Shown: positions 1-6,828 of the stretch, piece by piece
How positions within the stretch are numbered: the stretch's first letter is position 1
How the letters are laid out: each line of letters opens with the position of its first letter
From: an uncultured Opitutales bacterium
GTDB taxonomy: Bacteria > Verrucomicrobiota > Verrucomicrobiia > Opitutales > Intestinicryptomonadaceae
Length of the DNA: 28,526 nt
Reading direction: 5' to 3'
NCBI GenBank assembly: GCA_900546565.1
Contig: URDC01000022.1
Coordinates: 1-28,526, forward strand
Program-made: the position numbers and the translations under genes
The notes under the pieces: model-generated
Told to the model about the DNA's origin: nothing
The model's database searches: none
The model's input: only the letters and a program-made list of their open reading frames with translations

Positions 1-43
1 TTCGCCTTAGTCTCGTGGGCTCGGAGATGTGTATAAGAGACAG
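1..43. other. Illumina Nextera i7 adapter (artefact)
   Basis: Positions 10-43 are the 34-base Nextera read-2 sequence: it starts GTCTCGTGGGCTCGG at 10-24 and ends with the transposon mosaic end AGATGTGTATAAGAGACAG at 25-43. Positions 2-9, TCGCCTTA, match the N701 index as it appears in the adapter, and position 1 would be the last base of the flow-cell segment. This is untrimmed library sequence, not genome. Read on the minus strand in frame with the neighbouring gene it gives the tell-tale peptide CLLYTSPSPRD, familiar from contaminated metagenomic protein predictions. The biological contig therefore starts at base 44. Confidence 0.98.
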
Positions 44-786
44 CATAACCCCTTAATTAAGTGACAAGTCTTAGAAATGAAAGAGTGATAGTCATTATAG
101 ATAGTATTACTATAATCGGACTTATTGAAAACATCCTTGAAAACATTTGAATAGCCAAATAAAAAAGATTCTTCCTTCCGTTTTTTATAATAATCAAAGT
201 AATCTCCTTCGGTATCAAAGGACTCAGGAAGCATTTCTTTCGAATCGACCACTATCAGAAGCGTTTTATCAGGCACATGAAAAAATTGACGTGGACAATC
301 TTTTGACATAATGAAATATTTATCGAAATTGTGTTCAGAAACTTTTTCATAATGACCAAAACTACCACCCCTTTTGAAATACGGGATTGGGTTTAAAATT
401 ATAAAAATCTGAAAATAAGGGATAGAGTTGGCACGAATATTCGCGGTCTCGCCCAACATGTTTTCAAAATAGTTATTCGAATTCTGCGAATAATTACGTA
501 CTACAAATTTCACAGCATAACCAGCCACTGACGTCCCATTTTTCTCAATAGCTATGTCTACATTTTTATCATAATAATGACCTTTTAGAGCCCCTTCTTT
601 TCCATCCCCTTCACTATATCCTTCATTTTGCGATTTGACAACATATTCACAGCCTAGCTCGGTTCGAACATCTGCTGCAATTTTTCCATGTAAGGCCTTC
701 AATTTTGCCGTACTCCTAGATGTCCCAGCCTCCACATAAGCCATAAAAGACGTAGTTATCGTTTCTAAAAAATCGTCATTTTTCAT
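44..786 (-). CDS. Putative type II restriction endonuclease, 3' end lost at contig edge
   Basis: This is probably the nuclease partner of the adjacent adenine methyltransferase. I chose the ATG at 786 because AAAGGAG lies 7 bases upstream; an in-frame ATG at 804 lacks such a site. The start overlaps the methyltransferase stop by 11 bases, implying translational coupling. About 247 native residues remain; the reading frame then runs into the adapter (stop at 7-9), so the last 11 residues of the open frame are artefactual and the true C-terminus is missing. A PD-(D/E)XK-like core can be proposed: Asp77 in NVDIAI and Lys93 in GYAVKFV, with the usual acidic residue before the Lys replaced by Ala91. 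It is followed by a conserved-looking NYFENMLGETANI at 105-117. Function rests mainly on linkage to the methyltransferase; I do not recognise the cleavage specificity. Base composition is AT-rich, unlike the rest of the window. Confidence 0.7.
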
Positions 787-2236
787 AATCAACTCCTTTA
801 TCATAAGCTAATTTGTAATTTAGAAAAGCCTTCACGTCTTTCGATGAAAATGAATAGTACCCGCCACTTTTATATTTCCCTAATAATGATACATAAAATT
901 CAAACTCATCACTCATCAACACTTTTTTTATTTTCTCAACATTAACGTTTCCACATAGTATATACAATCCACTGTATACACCGACCCCAGATGGAGCAAA
1001 AGTAAGTTTCAAATCAAACTTAGTTCGTATCAAAGGATTCAAAGCAATTTTATTTTTATAGGTGTCTTTTAAGCCCTGACGCCTACCAAAGGCATACCAT
1101 TCGAAATTATCATTTTCCCGAATACTTCGCCTATTCAAATAATCTTTCCGCTCGAGCAAGTATGAATACAATTGCCTGTCCTGTTTTAGAGAACGTTCGC
1201 TTATCAAATTTGCGTAACGATCGTATGGATATATAATTTCCGTAAAAAGGCCCTTTGAAGCCTTTACAACGGGTCTTATGAATTCAGACTTAAGATTGAA
1301 ATCACCCACAAAAACATCATCCATCAATGTTGCATAACCATTTTTAACCTGAACATCACAAACACCATAATTAAAAAAAACCCTTCTTAAAATTGCCAAA
1401 TTTCCCTCCGTAGAAAAATAAAAATTTCCTGATATAAAATACTGATGTGAAGACAATTCGGATATCTTGACTTTCGACTTTGAATTTTCATCAAATTCAA
1501 AATATTCGATTTCGTCTAAATTATTCCCCTTTGTTAAAATTGAAATAGCTGTATAGGTAGAAACTCTATAAAAAACCTTGGAATGTTTAAAATCCAAAAT
1601 TTTCCTCAAAAGACGATTTTCAACAAAGTATTTTCGCATATAACGCCCAGCCAAACTATTAAAATAAGAACTAGGAGTAATATAACCCAACCGACCATTG
1701 CTGTTCAACATACGTAATCCAACCTCGAAAAACGCAATATACAAATCAGTCATTCCCCGTTGGGTGAAGGATAAATGTTTCATATTTTTTGCGGATTCTA
1801 CCAAATTATGAACCCTAACATATGGTGGATTTCCGACAACAAAATCCATCTTTCCATCATATGAATTATCTATCAACGCATTAGAACAATGTATATCAAA
1901 ATCGACATGATAAATACCATATTTTTCTGCGATGGTACATAAATTACGTCTGCACAAATTACATGATTCTGGATTTATGTCTATTCCGTGAATAAAAAAC
2001 GATAAATCATTTCGAACTCGATCAATAGAAAAGCCTTGATGAAAAGCTGATTCACAGTAACGGCTAACAACTTCCGATAAAAACGCCCCATCACCACAAC
2101 TATTATCTATAACATGTTTTCCGACTATGAAACCATCTGAATATCCCACCAGATCGAGAATGATATTCACGACATATCGATCTGTATATGTTCGACCATA
2201 TTTCTTTTGATCCGCTTTTAGATCACTCTTAACCAT
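776..2236 (-). CDS. Type II DNA N6-adenine methyltransferase
   Basis: It would transfer a methyl group from S-adenosylmethionine to adenine in a specific DNA site and so protect the host from the partner nuclease. Motif order is that of TaqI/Eco57I-like gamma-class enzymes: a motif X-like stretch GRTYTDRYVVNIIL (residues 14-27), motif I DNSCGDGAF (44-52), an acidic motif II in HGIDINPES (83-91) and catalytic motif IV NPPY (136-139). The remaining C-terminal half (about 250-486) is expected to be the target recognition domain. At 486 residues it is a plausible full length. A weak promoter can be drawn on the minus strand (TTGACT at 2282-2277, then TAAATC after 15 bases). The gene is AT-rich, with many A/T-ending codons, in contrast to the GC-rich hisN next door, which suggests lateral acquisition. 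Target sequence unknown. Confidence 0.92.
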   Translation of the reverse strand: MVKSDLKADQKKYGRTYTDRYVVNIILDLVGYSDGFIVGKHVIDNSCGDGAFLSEVVSRYCESAFHQGFSIDRVRNDLSFFIHGIDINPESCNLCRRNLCTIAEKYGIYHVDFDIHCSNALIDNSYDGKMDFVVGNPPYVRVHNLVESAKNMKHLSFTQRGMTDLYIAFFEVGLRMLNSNGRLGYITPSSYFNSLAGRYMRKYFVENRLLRKILDFKHSKVFYRVSTYTAISILTKGNNLDEIEYFEFDENSKSKVKISELSSHQYFISGNFYFSTEGNLAILRRVFFNYGVCDVQVKNGYATLMDDVFVGDFNLKSEFIRPVVKASKGLFTEIIYPYDRYANLISERSLKQDRQLYSYLLERKDYLNRRSIRENDNFEWYAFGRRQGLKDTYKNKIALNPLIRTKFDLKLTFAPSGVGVYSGLYILCGNVNVEKIKKVLMSDEFEFYVSLLGKYKSGGYYSFSSKDVKAFLNYKLAYDKGVDYEK

Positions 2237-2299
2237 AATTTGAAAACTGAGACAGGATTTAGCGTAACGATTTTCTAGTCAATAAAATTCTTATTTCTG

Positions 2300-3064
2300 C
2301 TATCTCATAATTTCGAGCACTTGCGAATGGAGTTCGGGGGTGCAGGAGGCTATCAAGCCCCAATCGTGTCCGATGTCCGAGCCGCCGCGCCAATCCGAAT
2401 ATGTCGCCCCCGCGCCTGCCAAAGCAGGCAGGAGTGCGGTGAAGTCCCAAACCTCCAAGAGCGCGTCGCACATAACGTGGGCGAGGCCGCGGCACAGGAG
2501 CATATAGCCGTAGCAATCGCCCCAAGTGCGCGAGATTGCCGCTTTGTTTTCGAGTGTCCGCCACTGTTCGCGCCCGCGCAGGTTGGCGCAATAGCGGCTG
2601 TCGGAAGTGAGCAATGTCATTCCCTCGGGCGTTTTGCGGTCGGCGACGCGCACGGGTTTGCCGTTGAAAAGGCACGTTTTGCAATCGCCGACGATGCGCT
2701 CTTTCAGTATGGGCTGGTTGATTGCCCCGAGAATCGGTCTGCCTCGATACTGCAAGCCGATGAGTGTCCCGAAAAGCGGAACTTTCGTGATGAAGGATTT
2801 AGTCCCGTCGATTGGATCGAGCACCCATACGAACTCGGCGGTTTCGTTGACGTTGCCGAACTCCTCGCCTACGATTCCGTGTTCGGGAAATTTTTTCGCG
2901 ATTTTTTCGCGCAACATAAGCTCTGTATTGCGGTCTATCTCGGTTACGGGCGAATGGTCTTTTTTGAAGTCGACGCCGACGTTTTTGCCGAACGCCCCCG
3001 CAATGTATTCGCCGCTTATGTCGGCAAGTTCGTTAATAAAAATCTTGAAATTTTCAATATCCAT
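2300..3064 (-). CDS. hisN: Inositol-monophosphatase-family phosphatase, probable histidinol-phosphatase
   Basis: A 254-residue Mg2+-dependent phosphatase of the inositol monophosphatase superfamily. The metal-binding motifs are visible: GEE at 66-68, DPIDGT at 83-88 and WDFTA at 206-210 with Asp207. DPIDGTKSF together with WGDCYGYMLLCRG (181-193) is the pattern I associate with HisN-type histidinol-phosphatases rather than SuhB/IMPase, so removal of phosphate from L-histidinol phosphate in histidine synthesis is the best guess. Other sugar-phosphate or PAP phosphatase activity cannot be excluded, because no other his gene is in the window. It is divergent from the exonuclease gene, with only 27 bases between the two start codons, and no clear Shine-Dalgarno is seen. 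Confidence 0.75.
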   Translation of the reverse strand: MDIENFKIFINELADISGEYIAGAFGKNVGVDFKKDHSPVTEIDRNTELMLREKIAKKFPEHGIVGEEFGNVNETAEFVWVLDPIDGTKSFITKVPLFGTLIGLQYRGRPILGAINQPILKERIVGDCKTCLFNGKPVRVADRKTPEGMTLLTSDSRYCANLRGREQWRTLENKAAISRTWGDCYGYMLLCRGLAHVMCDALLEVWDFTALLPALAGAGATYSDWRGGSDIGHDWGLIASCTPELHSQVLEIMR

Positions 3065-3091
3065 ATCCGTAATACTCGCACAGAATTGTAA

Positions 3092-3745
3092 ATGGGCAAG
3101 ATGAAAAACATAGACAAGCCGATTTTTGCAATCGACTTCGAAGGCTCGAAGCGCATCGGCATTGTAGAATACGGTGCAGTGCGCGTTTTCGGCGGCGAAA
3201 TTGTCGGCTGCCGAACCCGTATTTGTGCGCCAAAACGCCGATTTTCAGCCGCCGACGCCGAATTTTTCGGGATTTCGAACGAACGCGCCTCCGCCCTGCC
3301 CCCGTTTTCGGCTGACGTCGAGGAATTTTGCCGAATGCGCCGCGTCGGCGTTTTTGCCGCGCACAATGCCGTTGCCGAAGACTCTATGTTGCGCGACTGT
3401 ATGCCGCTTGCCCCCGCCGCCGAAAACCCGCTGACGGGCGAAGTCTGCGCGACGTGGTCGCCGTTTGTGGATACCTGTGTTTTGGCGAAAAAACTTTTCG
3501 GGTTTGAATCCGCCAAGCTTTCCGATGTGGTTGACGGGCTCGAACTCGACGCCGCACTCCAAGCCGCCGCGGAGCGTTTTTGTCCGCCCGACAGGCGCAA
3601 ATGGCACTGTGCGCTTTTCGACGCGCTTGCGAGTGCGCTGATTCTTATCAAAATCTGTTCCTTTGACGGATTTGAAGATGTTTCGCTGCGCTGGCTTCTG
3701 AAATTTTCAAAAACCTCGGCATCGGCGCAGACTACGCTTTTATAA
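3092..3745 (+). CDS. DEDDh 3'-5' exonuclease, DnaQ/RNase T-like
   Basis: A 217-residue single-domain exonuclease. The four acidic metal ligands and the histidine of the DEDDh family can be placed: Asp15 and Glu17 in FAIDFEGS (ExoI), Asp97 in AHNAVAEDSML (ExoII), and His172 and Asp177 in HCALFDAL (ExoIII). Asp127 in FVDTCVLAKKLF fits the conserved DT-x-x-LA segment of epsilon-like proofreaders. It could act in proofreading, repair or RNA trimming; the sequence does not settle which. An alternative start at the ATG at 3101 would remove three residues. The gene begins a plus-strand run with the unknown ORF at 3771 and the HIT gene at 4240. Confidence 0.82.
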   Translation: MGKMKNIDKPIFAIDFEGSKRIGIVEYGAVRVFGGEIVGCRTRICAPKRRFSAADAEFFGISNERASALPPFSADVEEFCRMRRVGVFAAHNAVAEDSMLRDCMPLAPAAENPLTGEVCATWSPFVDTCVLAKKLFGFESAKLSDVVDGLELDAALQAAAERFCPPDRRKWHCALFDALASALILIKICSFDGFEDVSLRWLLKFSKTSASAQTTLL

Positions 3746-3770
3746 GGTGTTATGTAATTTATAGCCTTTT

Positions 3771-4205
3771 ATGATTTCGATTGCCGACAAGATTATAATG
3801 TTGAATTCGATGCTTGCGGGAATCTCGCCATCTGCCTCGGAGATCTATGCGAATGCCACTGCCGGAATCCGCCAAGCCATAAAATGCGGCGAAGTATCCT
3901 CGCTCGAAACGTTCGCCCGCCGCGCGCTCGCCGTCTACAACCCCGCGGCGAAGCTTGAATTTATCGACTTTTCGGGCGGGTATTTCGACCCGCTTTTTGC
4001 CGCGCCCGCAATCGTTTCCGCACTGAGGAGGCTTTCGGGCTACAAGTGTGCGGTGCTTATAATAAACGGACTTTCGGAGATTCCGGCGGGGCGTCGGCGC
4101 ACTGTAAAAATGCGGCTCGAAAAGGCGGGAGACTTCGATTTTGTCGAAGACTATGTTTTGCGCTACAAGAAGTCGTTTCCGCAAATTGAAGTATTTTTTA
4201 TTTGA
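3771..4205 (+). CDS. Hypothetical protein, 144 aa
   Basis: I do not recognise this protein. Codon usage (GC-rich third positions, many GCG/GCC Ala codons) matches its neighbours, so it is likely real. It has no signal peptide or membrane segment and appears alpha/beta: a helical N-terminal half (about 1-55), a segment LEFIDFSGGYFDPL (62-75), another helix, and a hydrophobic strand AVLIING (93-99). That helix, strand, helix, strand order faintly resembles the C-terminal domain of pantothenate synthetase, but I see no catalytic motif and would not name it so. The start is uncertain: 3771 has no close ribosome-binding site, and Met9 is an alternative. It lies between the exonuclease and HIT genes on the same strand. 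Confidence 0.6.
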   Translation: MISIADKIIMLNSMLAGISPSASEIYANATAGIRQAIKCGEVSSLETFARRALAVYNPAAKLEFIDFSGGYFDPLFAAPAIVSALRRLSGYKCAVLIINGLSEIPAGRRRTVKMRLEKAGDFDFVEDYVLRYKKSFPQIEVFFI

Positions 4206-4239
4206 AAAAAGCCGCCCGTTCTCCACTATCTTCCGTGTT

Positions 4240-4578
4240 ATGAAGACGCTTTTCCAAAAGATTCTCGACGGCGAAATTCCCGCAAAAATTGTCTACAAAG
4301 ACGACTACTGCGCCGCCATCAACGACATCAATCCCCAAGCCCCCGTTCACGTTCTGATTTTCCCAATAAAGCCCATTGAGCGTGTTTCGGCGGCGGGTGA
4401 AGCCGACGCGCCGATTCTTGCGCATTTGCTTTTAGCAGCCCCGAAGGTTGCCGAAGTTTGCGGACTGAAAGACGGATTTAGGCTTGTAATCAACAATGGC
4501 AAAGATGCAGGTGAAACTGTCCCGCATATGCACGTCCATCTTCTCGGAGGGAAGACTCTCGGCTGGCCTCCCTGCTGA
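4240..4578 (+). CDS. HIT family (HinT-like) nucleotide hydrolase
   Basis: A 112-residue histidine-triad protein. The triad HMHVHLL is at 96-102, with His96, His98 and His100; His100 corresponds to the nucleophile/general acid region of HinT enzymes. The N-terminus FQKILDGEIPAKIVYKDD and the closing LGGKTLGWPP are characteristic of HinT/PKCI-type purine nucleoside phosphoramidases, which hydrolyse AMP-lysine-type phosphoramidates. The length is normal for the family. I placed the start at the ATG at 4240 because the conserved N-terminus begins there; the open frame extends upstream to 4141 without family similarity. A strong terminator follows at 4630-4660. Confidence 0.93.
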   Translation: MKTLFQKILDGEIPAKIVYKDDYCAAINDINPQAPVHVLIFPIKPIERVSAAGEADAPILAHLLLAAPKVAEVCGLKDGFRLVINNGKDAGETVPHMHVHLLGGKTLGWPPC

Positions 4579-4593
4579 AAAACGGGCGAGGGC

Positions 4594-4883
4594 GTGCGCC
4601 TCTGGGCAAAATTTATTTTTATAATGATGAAAAGAAGTTCCATTCGGAACTTCTTTTTTTGATTTTTAAATTGAACTCGCTCGCTTGGTTTTGCTGCGCA
4701 AAATCCGCGCTGTTTTGAACTCGCATTTGTTTCACAAATGTCTCGGCACTCGCTTCGCTCGGCTCTTTGCCTATCGGCAAAGCTTCCCACGTAAAACGTG
4801 GTCGCCCTTCGGGTAAAACACTTCGTGTTTTATTCTTCCCAAAAGCTTGCTTCGCAACTTTTGTGTTTGCCCCAGAGGCGCAC
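4594..4883. repeat. 290-bp segment bounded by near-perfect inverted repeats
   Basis: The left end GTGCGCCTCTGGGCAAA (4594-4610) is the reverse complement of TTTGCCCCAGAGGCGCAC (4866-4883) apart from one extra base. Between them lie the terminator at 4630-4660 and at least six short hairpins, and no convincing gene. This could be a MITE-like element, a BIME-like composite or a very large folded 3' UTR. I see no clear target-site duplication next to the repeats. Confidence 0.6.
4630..4660 (+). terminator. Rho-independent terminator after the HIT gene
   Basis: An 11-bp stem (AAAAGAAGTTC at 4630-4640, GAACTTCTTTT at 4647-4657) with loop CATTCG is followed by a T-run to 4660. The flanking A and T tracts also make it usable from the minus strand. 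Confidence 0.85.
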
Positions 4884-4906
4884 TCACGTTGAATTGGCGA
4901 AGCCAA
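4687..4906. repeat. Array of tri-loop mini-hairpins (array A)
   Basis: Consecutive short palindromes with mostly 3-base loops fill this gene-free region. They are 4687-4705 (loop TGC), CATTTGT-TTC-ACAAATG at 4724-4740, CCACGT-AAA-ACGTGG at 4787-4801, CCC-TTC-GGG at 4805-4813, TAAAACAC-TTC-GTGTTTTA at 4814-4832, 4841-4863 (loop TTC, one bulged C) and TTGGC-GAA-GCCAA at 4894-4906. The heptamer GCGAAGC or its complement, known as an unusually stable DNA mini-hairpin, occurs at 4752-4758, 4849-4855 and 4897-4903. Open frames across the region encode only low-complexity peptides made by the palindromes. Confidence 0.75.
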
Positions 4907-4911
4907 GAGCT
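4889..4911 (+). repeat. 23-nt dispersed repeat, copy 1
   Basis: This 23-base sequence, centred on the hairpin TTGGCGAAGCCAA, recurs exactly and in the opposite orientation at 28473-28495. It sits just outside the right inverted repeat of the 290-bp segment. Confidence 0.85.
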
Positions 4912-4986
4912 CGGCTAAAATACGGTTTTTCTCCGGACTTGCGGACTTGATTCTTCCGTTCACCGAAAATAACTTTATTTTTTTAT

Positions 4987-6042
4987 CTATGCGGTAAGAA
5001 TTTCGGCTATTGTTTTACGTCCCGTTACTGCCTTTCCCCAATCTCCCGTTCTTGATGTCAACACAACTGCGGATTTACCCGTTTCTGGATTGGCAAATAT
5101 GGTTTGTCCCGTCCAGCCCGTGTGGAAAATCGAGTGTTCGCCGAGCAATCCTTTCGGAATGTCGGATTTTGTCATATCCCAACCGAAGCTTCGGCGGTTT
5201 TCTCCGTCTTGGTATTGGCAAGTGGATATTAAATCGTAATATTCTTTCGTGAATTTTCTGCGATTGGCAATATCGTCGACAAATTTAAGCATATCTGTGC
5301 ATGTGGAAAAGCAACTTCCGCTTCCGAGCGGGTCTCCGAAGTAGTAGCACACAGTGTCGTTATGGCGGCCTGCGGGTCTGTGTGGGAAGTAGTGCTCCAC
5401 TTCAAATTCTCCGTCGCCGGGCTCATTCCATTGTGTGTTCGTCATACCAAGCGGTTGCCATATTCTCTTTTTCGAGAAATCACCGAGGTTCATTCCCGAT
5501 ACTCTTTCCACGATAAACCCGAGCAATATAAAATTGTAGCAAGAGTATTCGTATTTTTCCCTCGGATTACGGATGGGCATTTGATTATACAGTGCGGAGA
5601 AAAATTTTTTCTTATCTTGTGTGCAATACGGTTTGGAGTTATCGAATCCGCTTGAATGAGTCGCCAAATGGCGGACGGTGATTTTACAATTTCTACCGAG
5701 TTTGTGTTCTGGCAAATATTTTGTGAAGGGGACGTCTGGGTCGAGCTTTCCGTCGCAACACAGCAACGCGCAACAGCTTGCCGTAAATGTTTTTCCCACC
5801 GAGGCAATATCAAAGCGCGACTTATTGCCCATGTTGCGCAAAGGTTTTTTTGTTTGCACTCCGCACGCGGCAATTCCGTCCGTCGTCCCGAATACCGCTC
5901 CTGCGATTATCCCGTCGGAGATTTGTTTCCGTGCTTCTCTTTTAGCCTCTTCGAAATTTTCGGATGCGGAATTTTTCGCGAATAGATTTCCCGCAACAAA
6001 CGGAGTTAAAGCTCCGAGTTTGAAAAATGTTCTTCTTTTCAT
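4987..6042 (-). CDS. Tat-exported serine hydrolase, beta-lactamase/class C fold
   Basis: A 351-residue member of the beta-lactamase/penicillin-binding-protein-like serine hydrolases (class C, EstB type), probably an esterase or peptidase acting outside the cytoplasm. The N-terminus has a twin-arginine signal KRRTFFKLG followed by a hydrophobic stretch ending near residue 22. Nucleophile motif SVGK is at 81-84, the family segment THSSG at 128-132, the second motif YSC at 166-168 where YxN usually has Asn, and an HTG third motif lies near the C-terminus in FHTGWTG. Its start is 33 bases after the stop of the DeoR-type regulator on the same strand, so the two are probably co-transcribed. Substrate is unknown; true beta-lactamase activity seems unlikely with the altered second motif. 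Confidence 0.85.
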   Translation of the reverse strand: MKRRTFFKLGALTPFVAGNLFAKNSASENFEEAKREARKQISDGIIAGAVFGTTDGIAACGVQTKKPLRNMGNKSRFDIASVGKTFTASCCALLCCDGKLDPDVPFTKYLPEHKLGRNCKITVRHLATHSSGFDNSKPYCTQDKKKFFSALYNQMPIRNPREKYEYSCYNFILLGFIVERVSGMNLGDFSKKRIWQPLGMTNTQWNEPGDGEFEVEHYFPHRPAGRHNDTVCYYFGDPLGSGSCFSTCTDMLKFVDDIANRRKFTKEYYDLISTCQYQDGENRRSFGWDMTKSDIPKGLLGEHSIFHTGWTGQTIFANPETGKSAVVLTSRTGDWGKAVTGRKTIAEILTA

Positions 6043-6075
6043 TTCACGTCCGTCTTATGCGAAGGGGCATCTTGT

Positions 6076-6828
6076 TTAGTTTACCTGCACCCCTGCCTGT
6101 TCGAGTTTTTCGATGAATGCGGGGTCTGCGTCGGAATCGGTTATGACTCGGTCGATGACGTCCATTCCGGCGAAGTAGCGCGAGCTTCGCACGCCGAGTT
6201 TGGAGGCGTCGCAAAGAAGTATGCGCTCGTTGCAGAAGGGCAGGACGTTTTCCTTGAATTCCGCCTGAATTTCGGCGGTTTCGCTCGCGCCGCGGTCGAG
6301 GTCGACGCCGTTGCACGAGAAGAACGCCTTGTCGACGGTGAATTTTTTTATCATATTCCAGCTGGCGAAGCCGCCGTAGCTGTGGCTGAATCTGTCGAGT
6401 TTGCCGCCCGTGGCGATTAGGTTGATGTTTTGTTTCGACATTATCGGAACGATGCAATCGTGGGCGTTTGTGATGACGGTCAATTCGATGTCGGGCAGGA
6501 CTTCGGCGAGGGCGAGGACGGTCGAGCTTGCGTCGAGGAAGATTGTTTCGCCAGCCTTGATGTATTTGAGTGCCTTTTGGGCGATTTCCTGCTTTTGGGC
6601 GCGGTGCTCGCGCAGGCGTTCCTGTATGGGCAGGTCGATTCCGCGTTTTTCTATGCGCAATGCGCCGCCGTGGGTACGGATTAGTTTATGCTCGGCGTCG
6701 AGAAATTCGAGGTCGCGGCGAATGGTTTCGTCGGTGACGTCGAACTGTTTTGCCAGTTCGATTGTGCGCAGGCTCGGCTGGGTTTCGAGCATACTCAAAA
6801 TTACGCGGTGTCTTTGTCTTGCTAACAT
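6076..6828 (-). CDS. DeoR/GlpR-family transcriptional regulator
   Basis: A 250-residue regulator of the type that usually represses sugar or nucleoside catabolic genes in response to a phosphorylated sugar. The N-terminal DeoR helix-turn-helix spans about 5-58, with the recognition helix region FDVTDETIRRDLEFL and the signature RTHGGA following it. The C-terminal DeoRC sensor domain (about 75-235) shows GETIFLDASSTVLALAEVL and ITNAHDC, which form the sugar-phosphate site in this family. It is the first gene of a two-gene minus-strand unit with the exported serine hydrolase, and divergent from gdhA. No sugar kinase or transporter lies nearby to indicate the effector. Confidence 0.93.
   Translation of the reverse strand: MLARQRHRVILSMLETQPSLRTIELAKQFDVTDETIRRDLEFLDAEHKLIRTHGGALRIEKRGIDLPIQERLREHRAQKQEIAQKALKYIKAGETIFLDASSTVLALAEVLPDIELTVITNAHDCIVPIMSKQNINLIATGGKLDRFSHSYGGFASWNMIKKFTVDKAFFSCNGVDLDRGASETAEIQAEFKENVLPFCNERILLCDASKLGVRSSRYFAGMDVIDRVITDSDADPAFIEKLEQAGVQVN

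Noticed and set aside
4347..4790. Minus-strand open frame of 147 aa
   Set aside because: Runs antisense through the HIT coding region and the terminator; composition is that of a shadow frame.
4594..4906. CRISPR array
   Set aside because: The palindromes differ in sequence and length, with no regular repeat-spacer pattern and no cas gene.
4619..4963. Minus-strand open frame of 114 aa across the hairpin array
   Set aside because: Its peptide is produced by the palindromes and terminator; no domain, no ribosome-binding site, and overlapping frames on both strands look equally gene-like.
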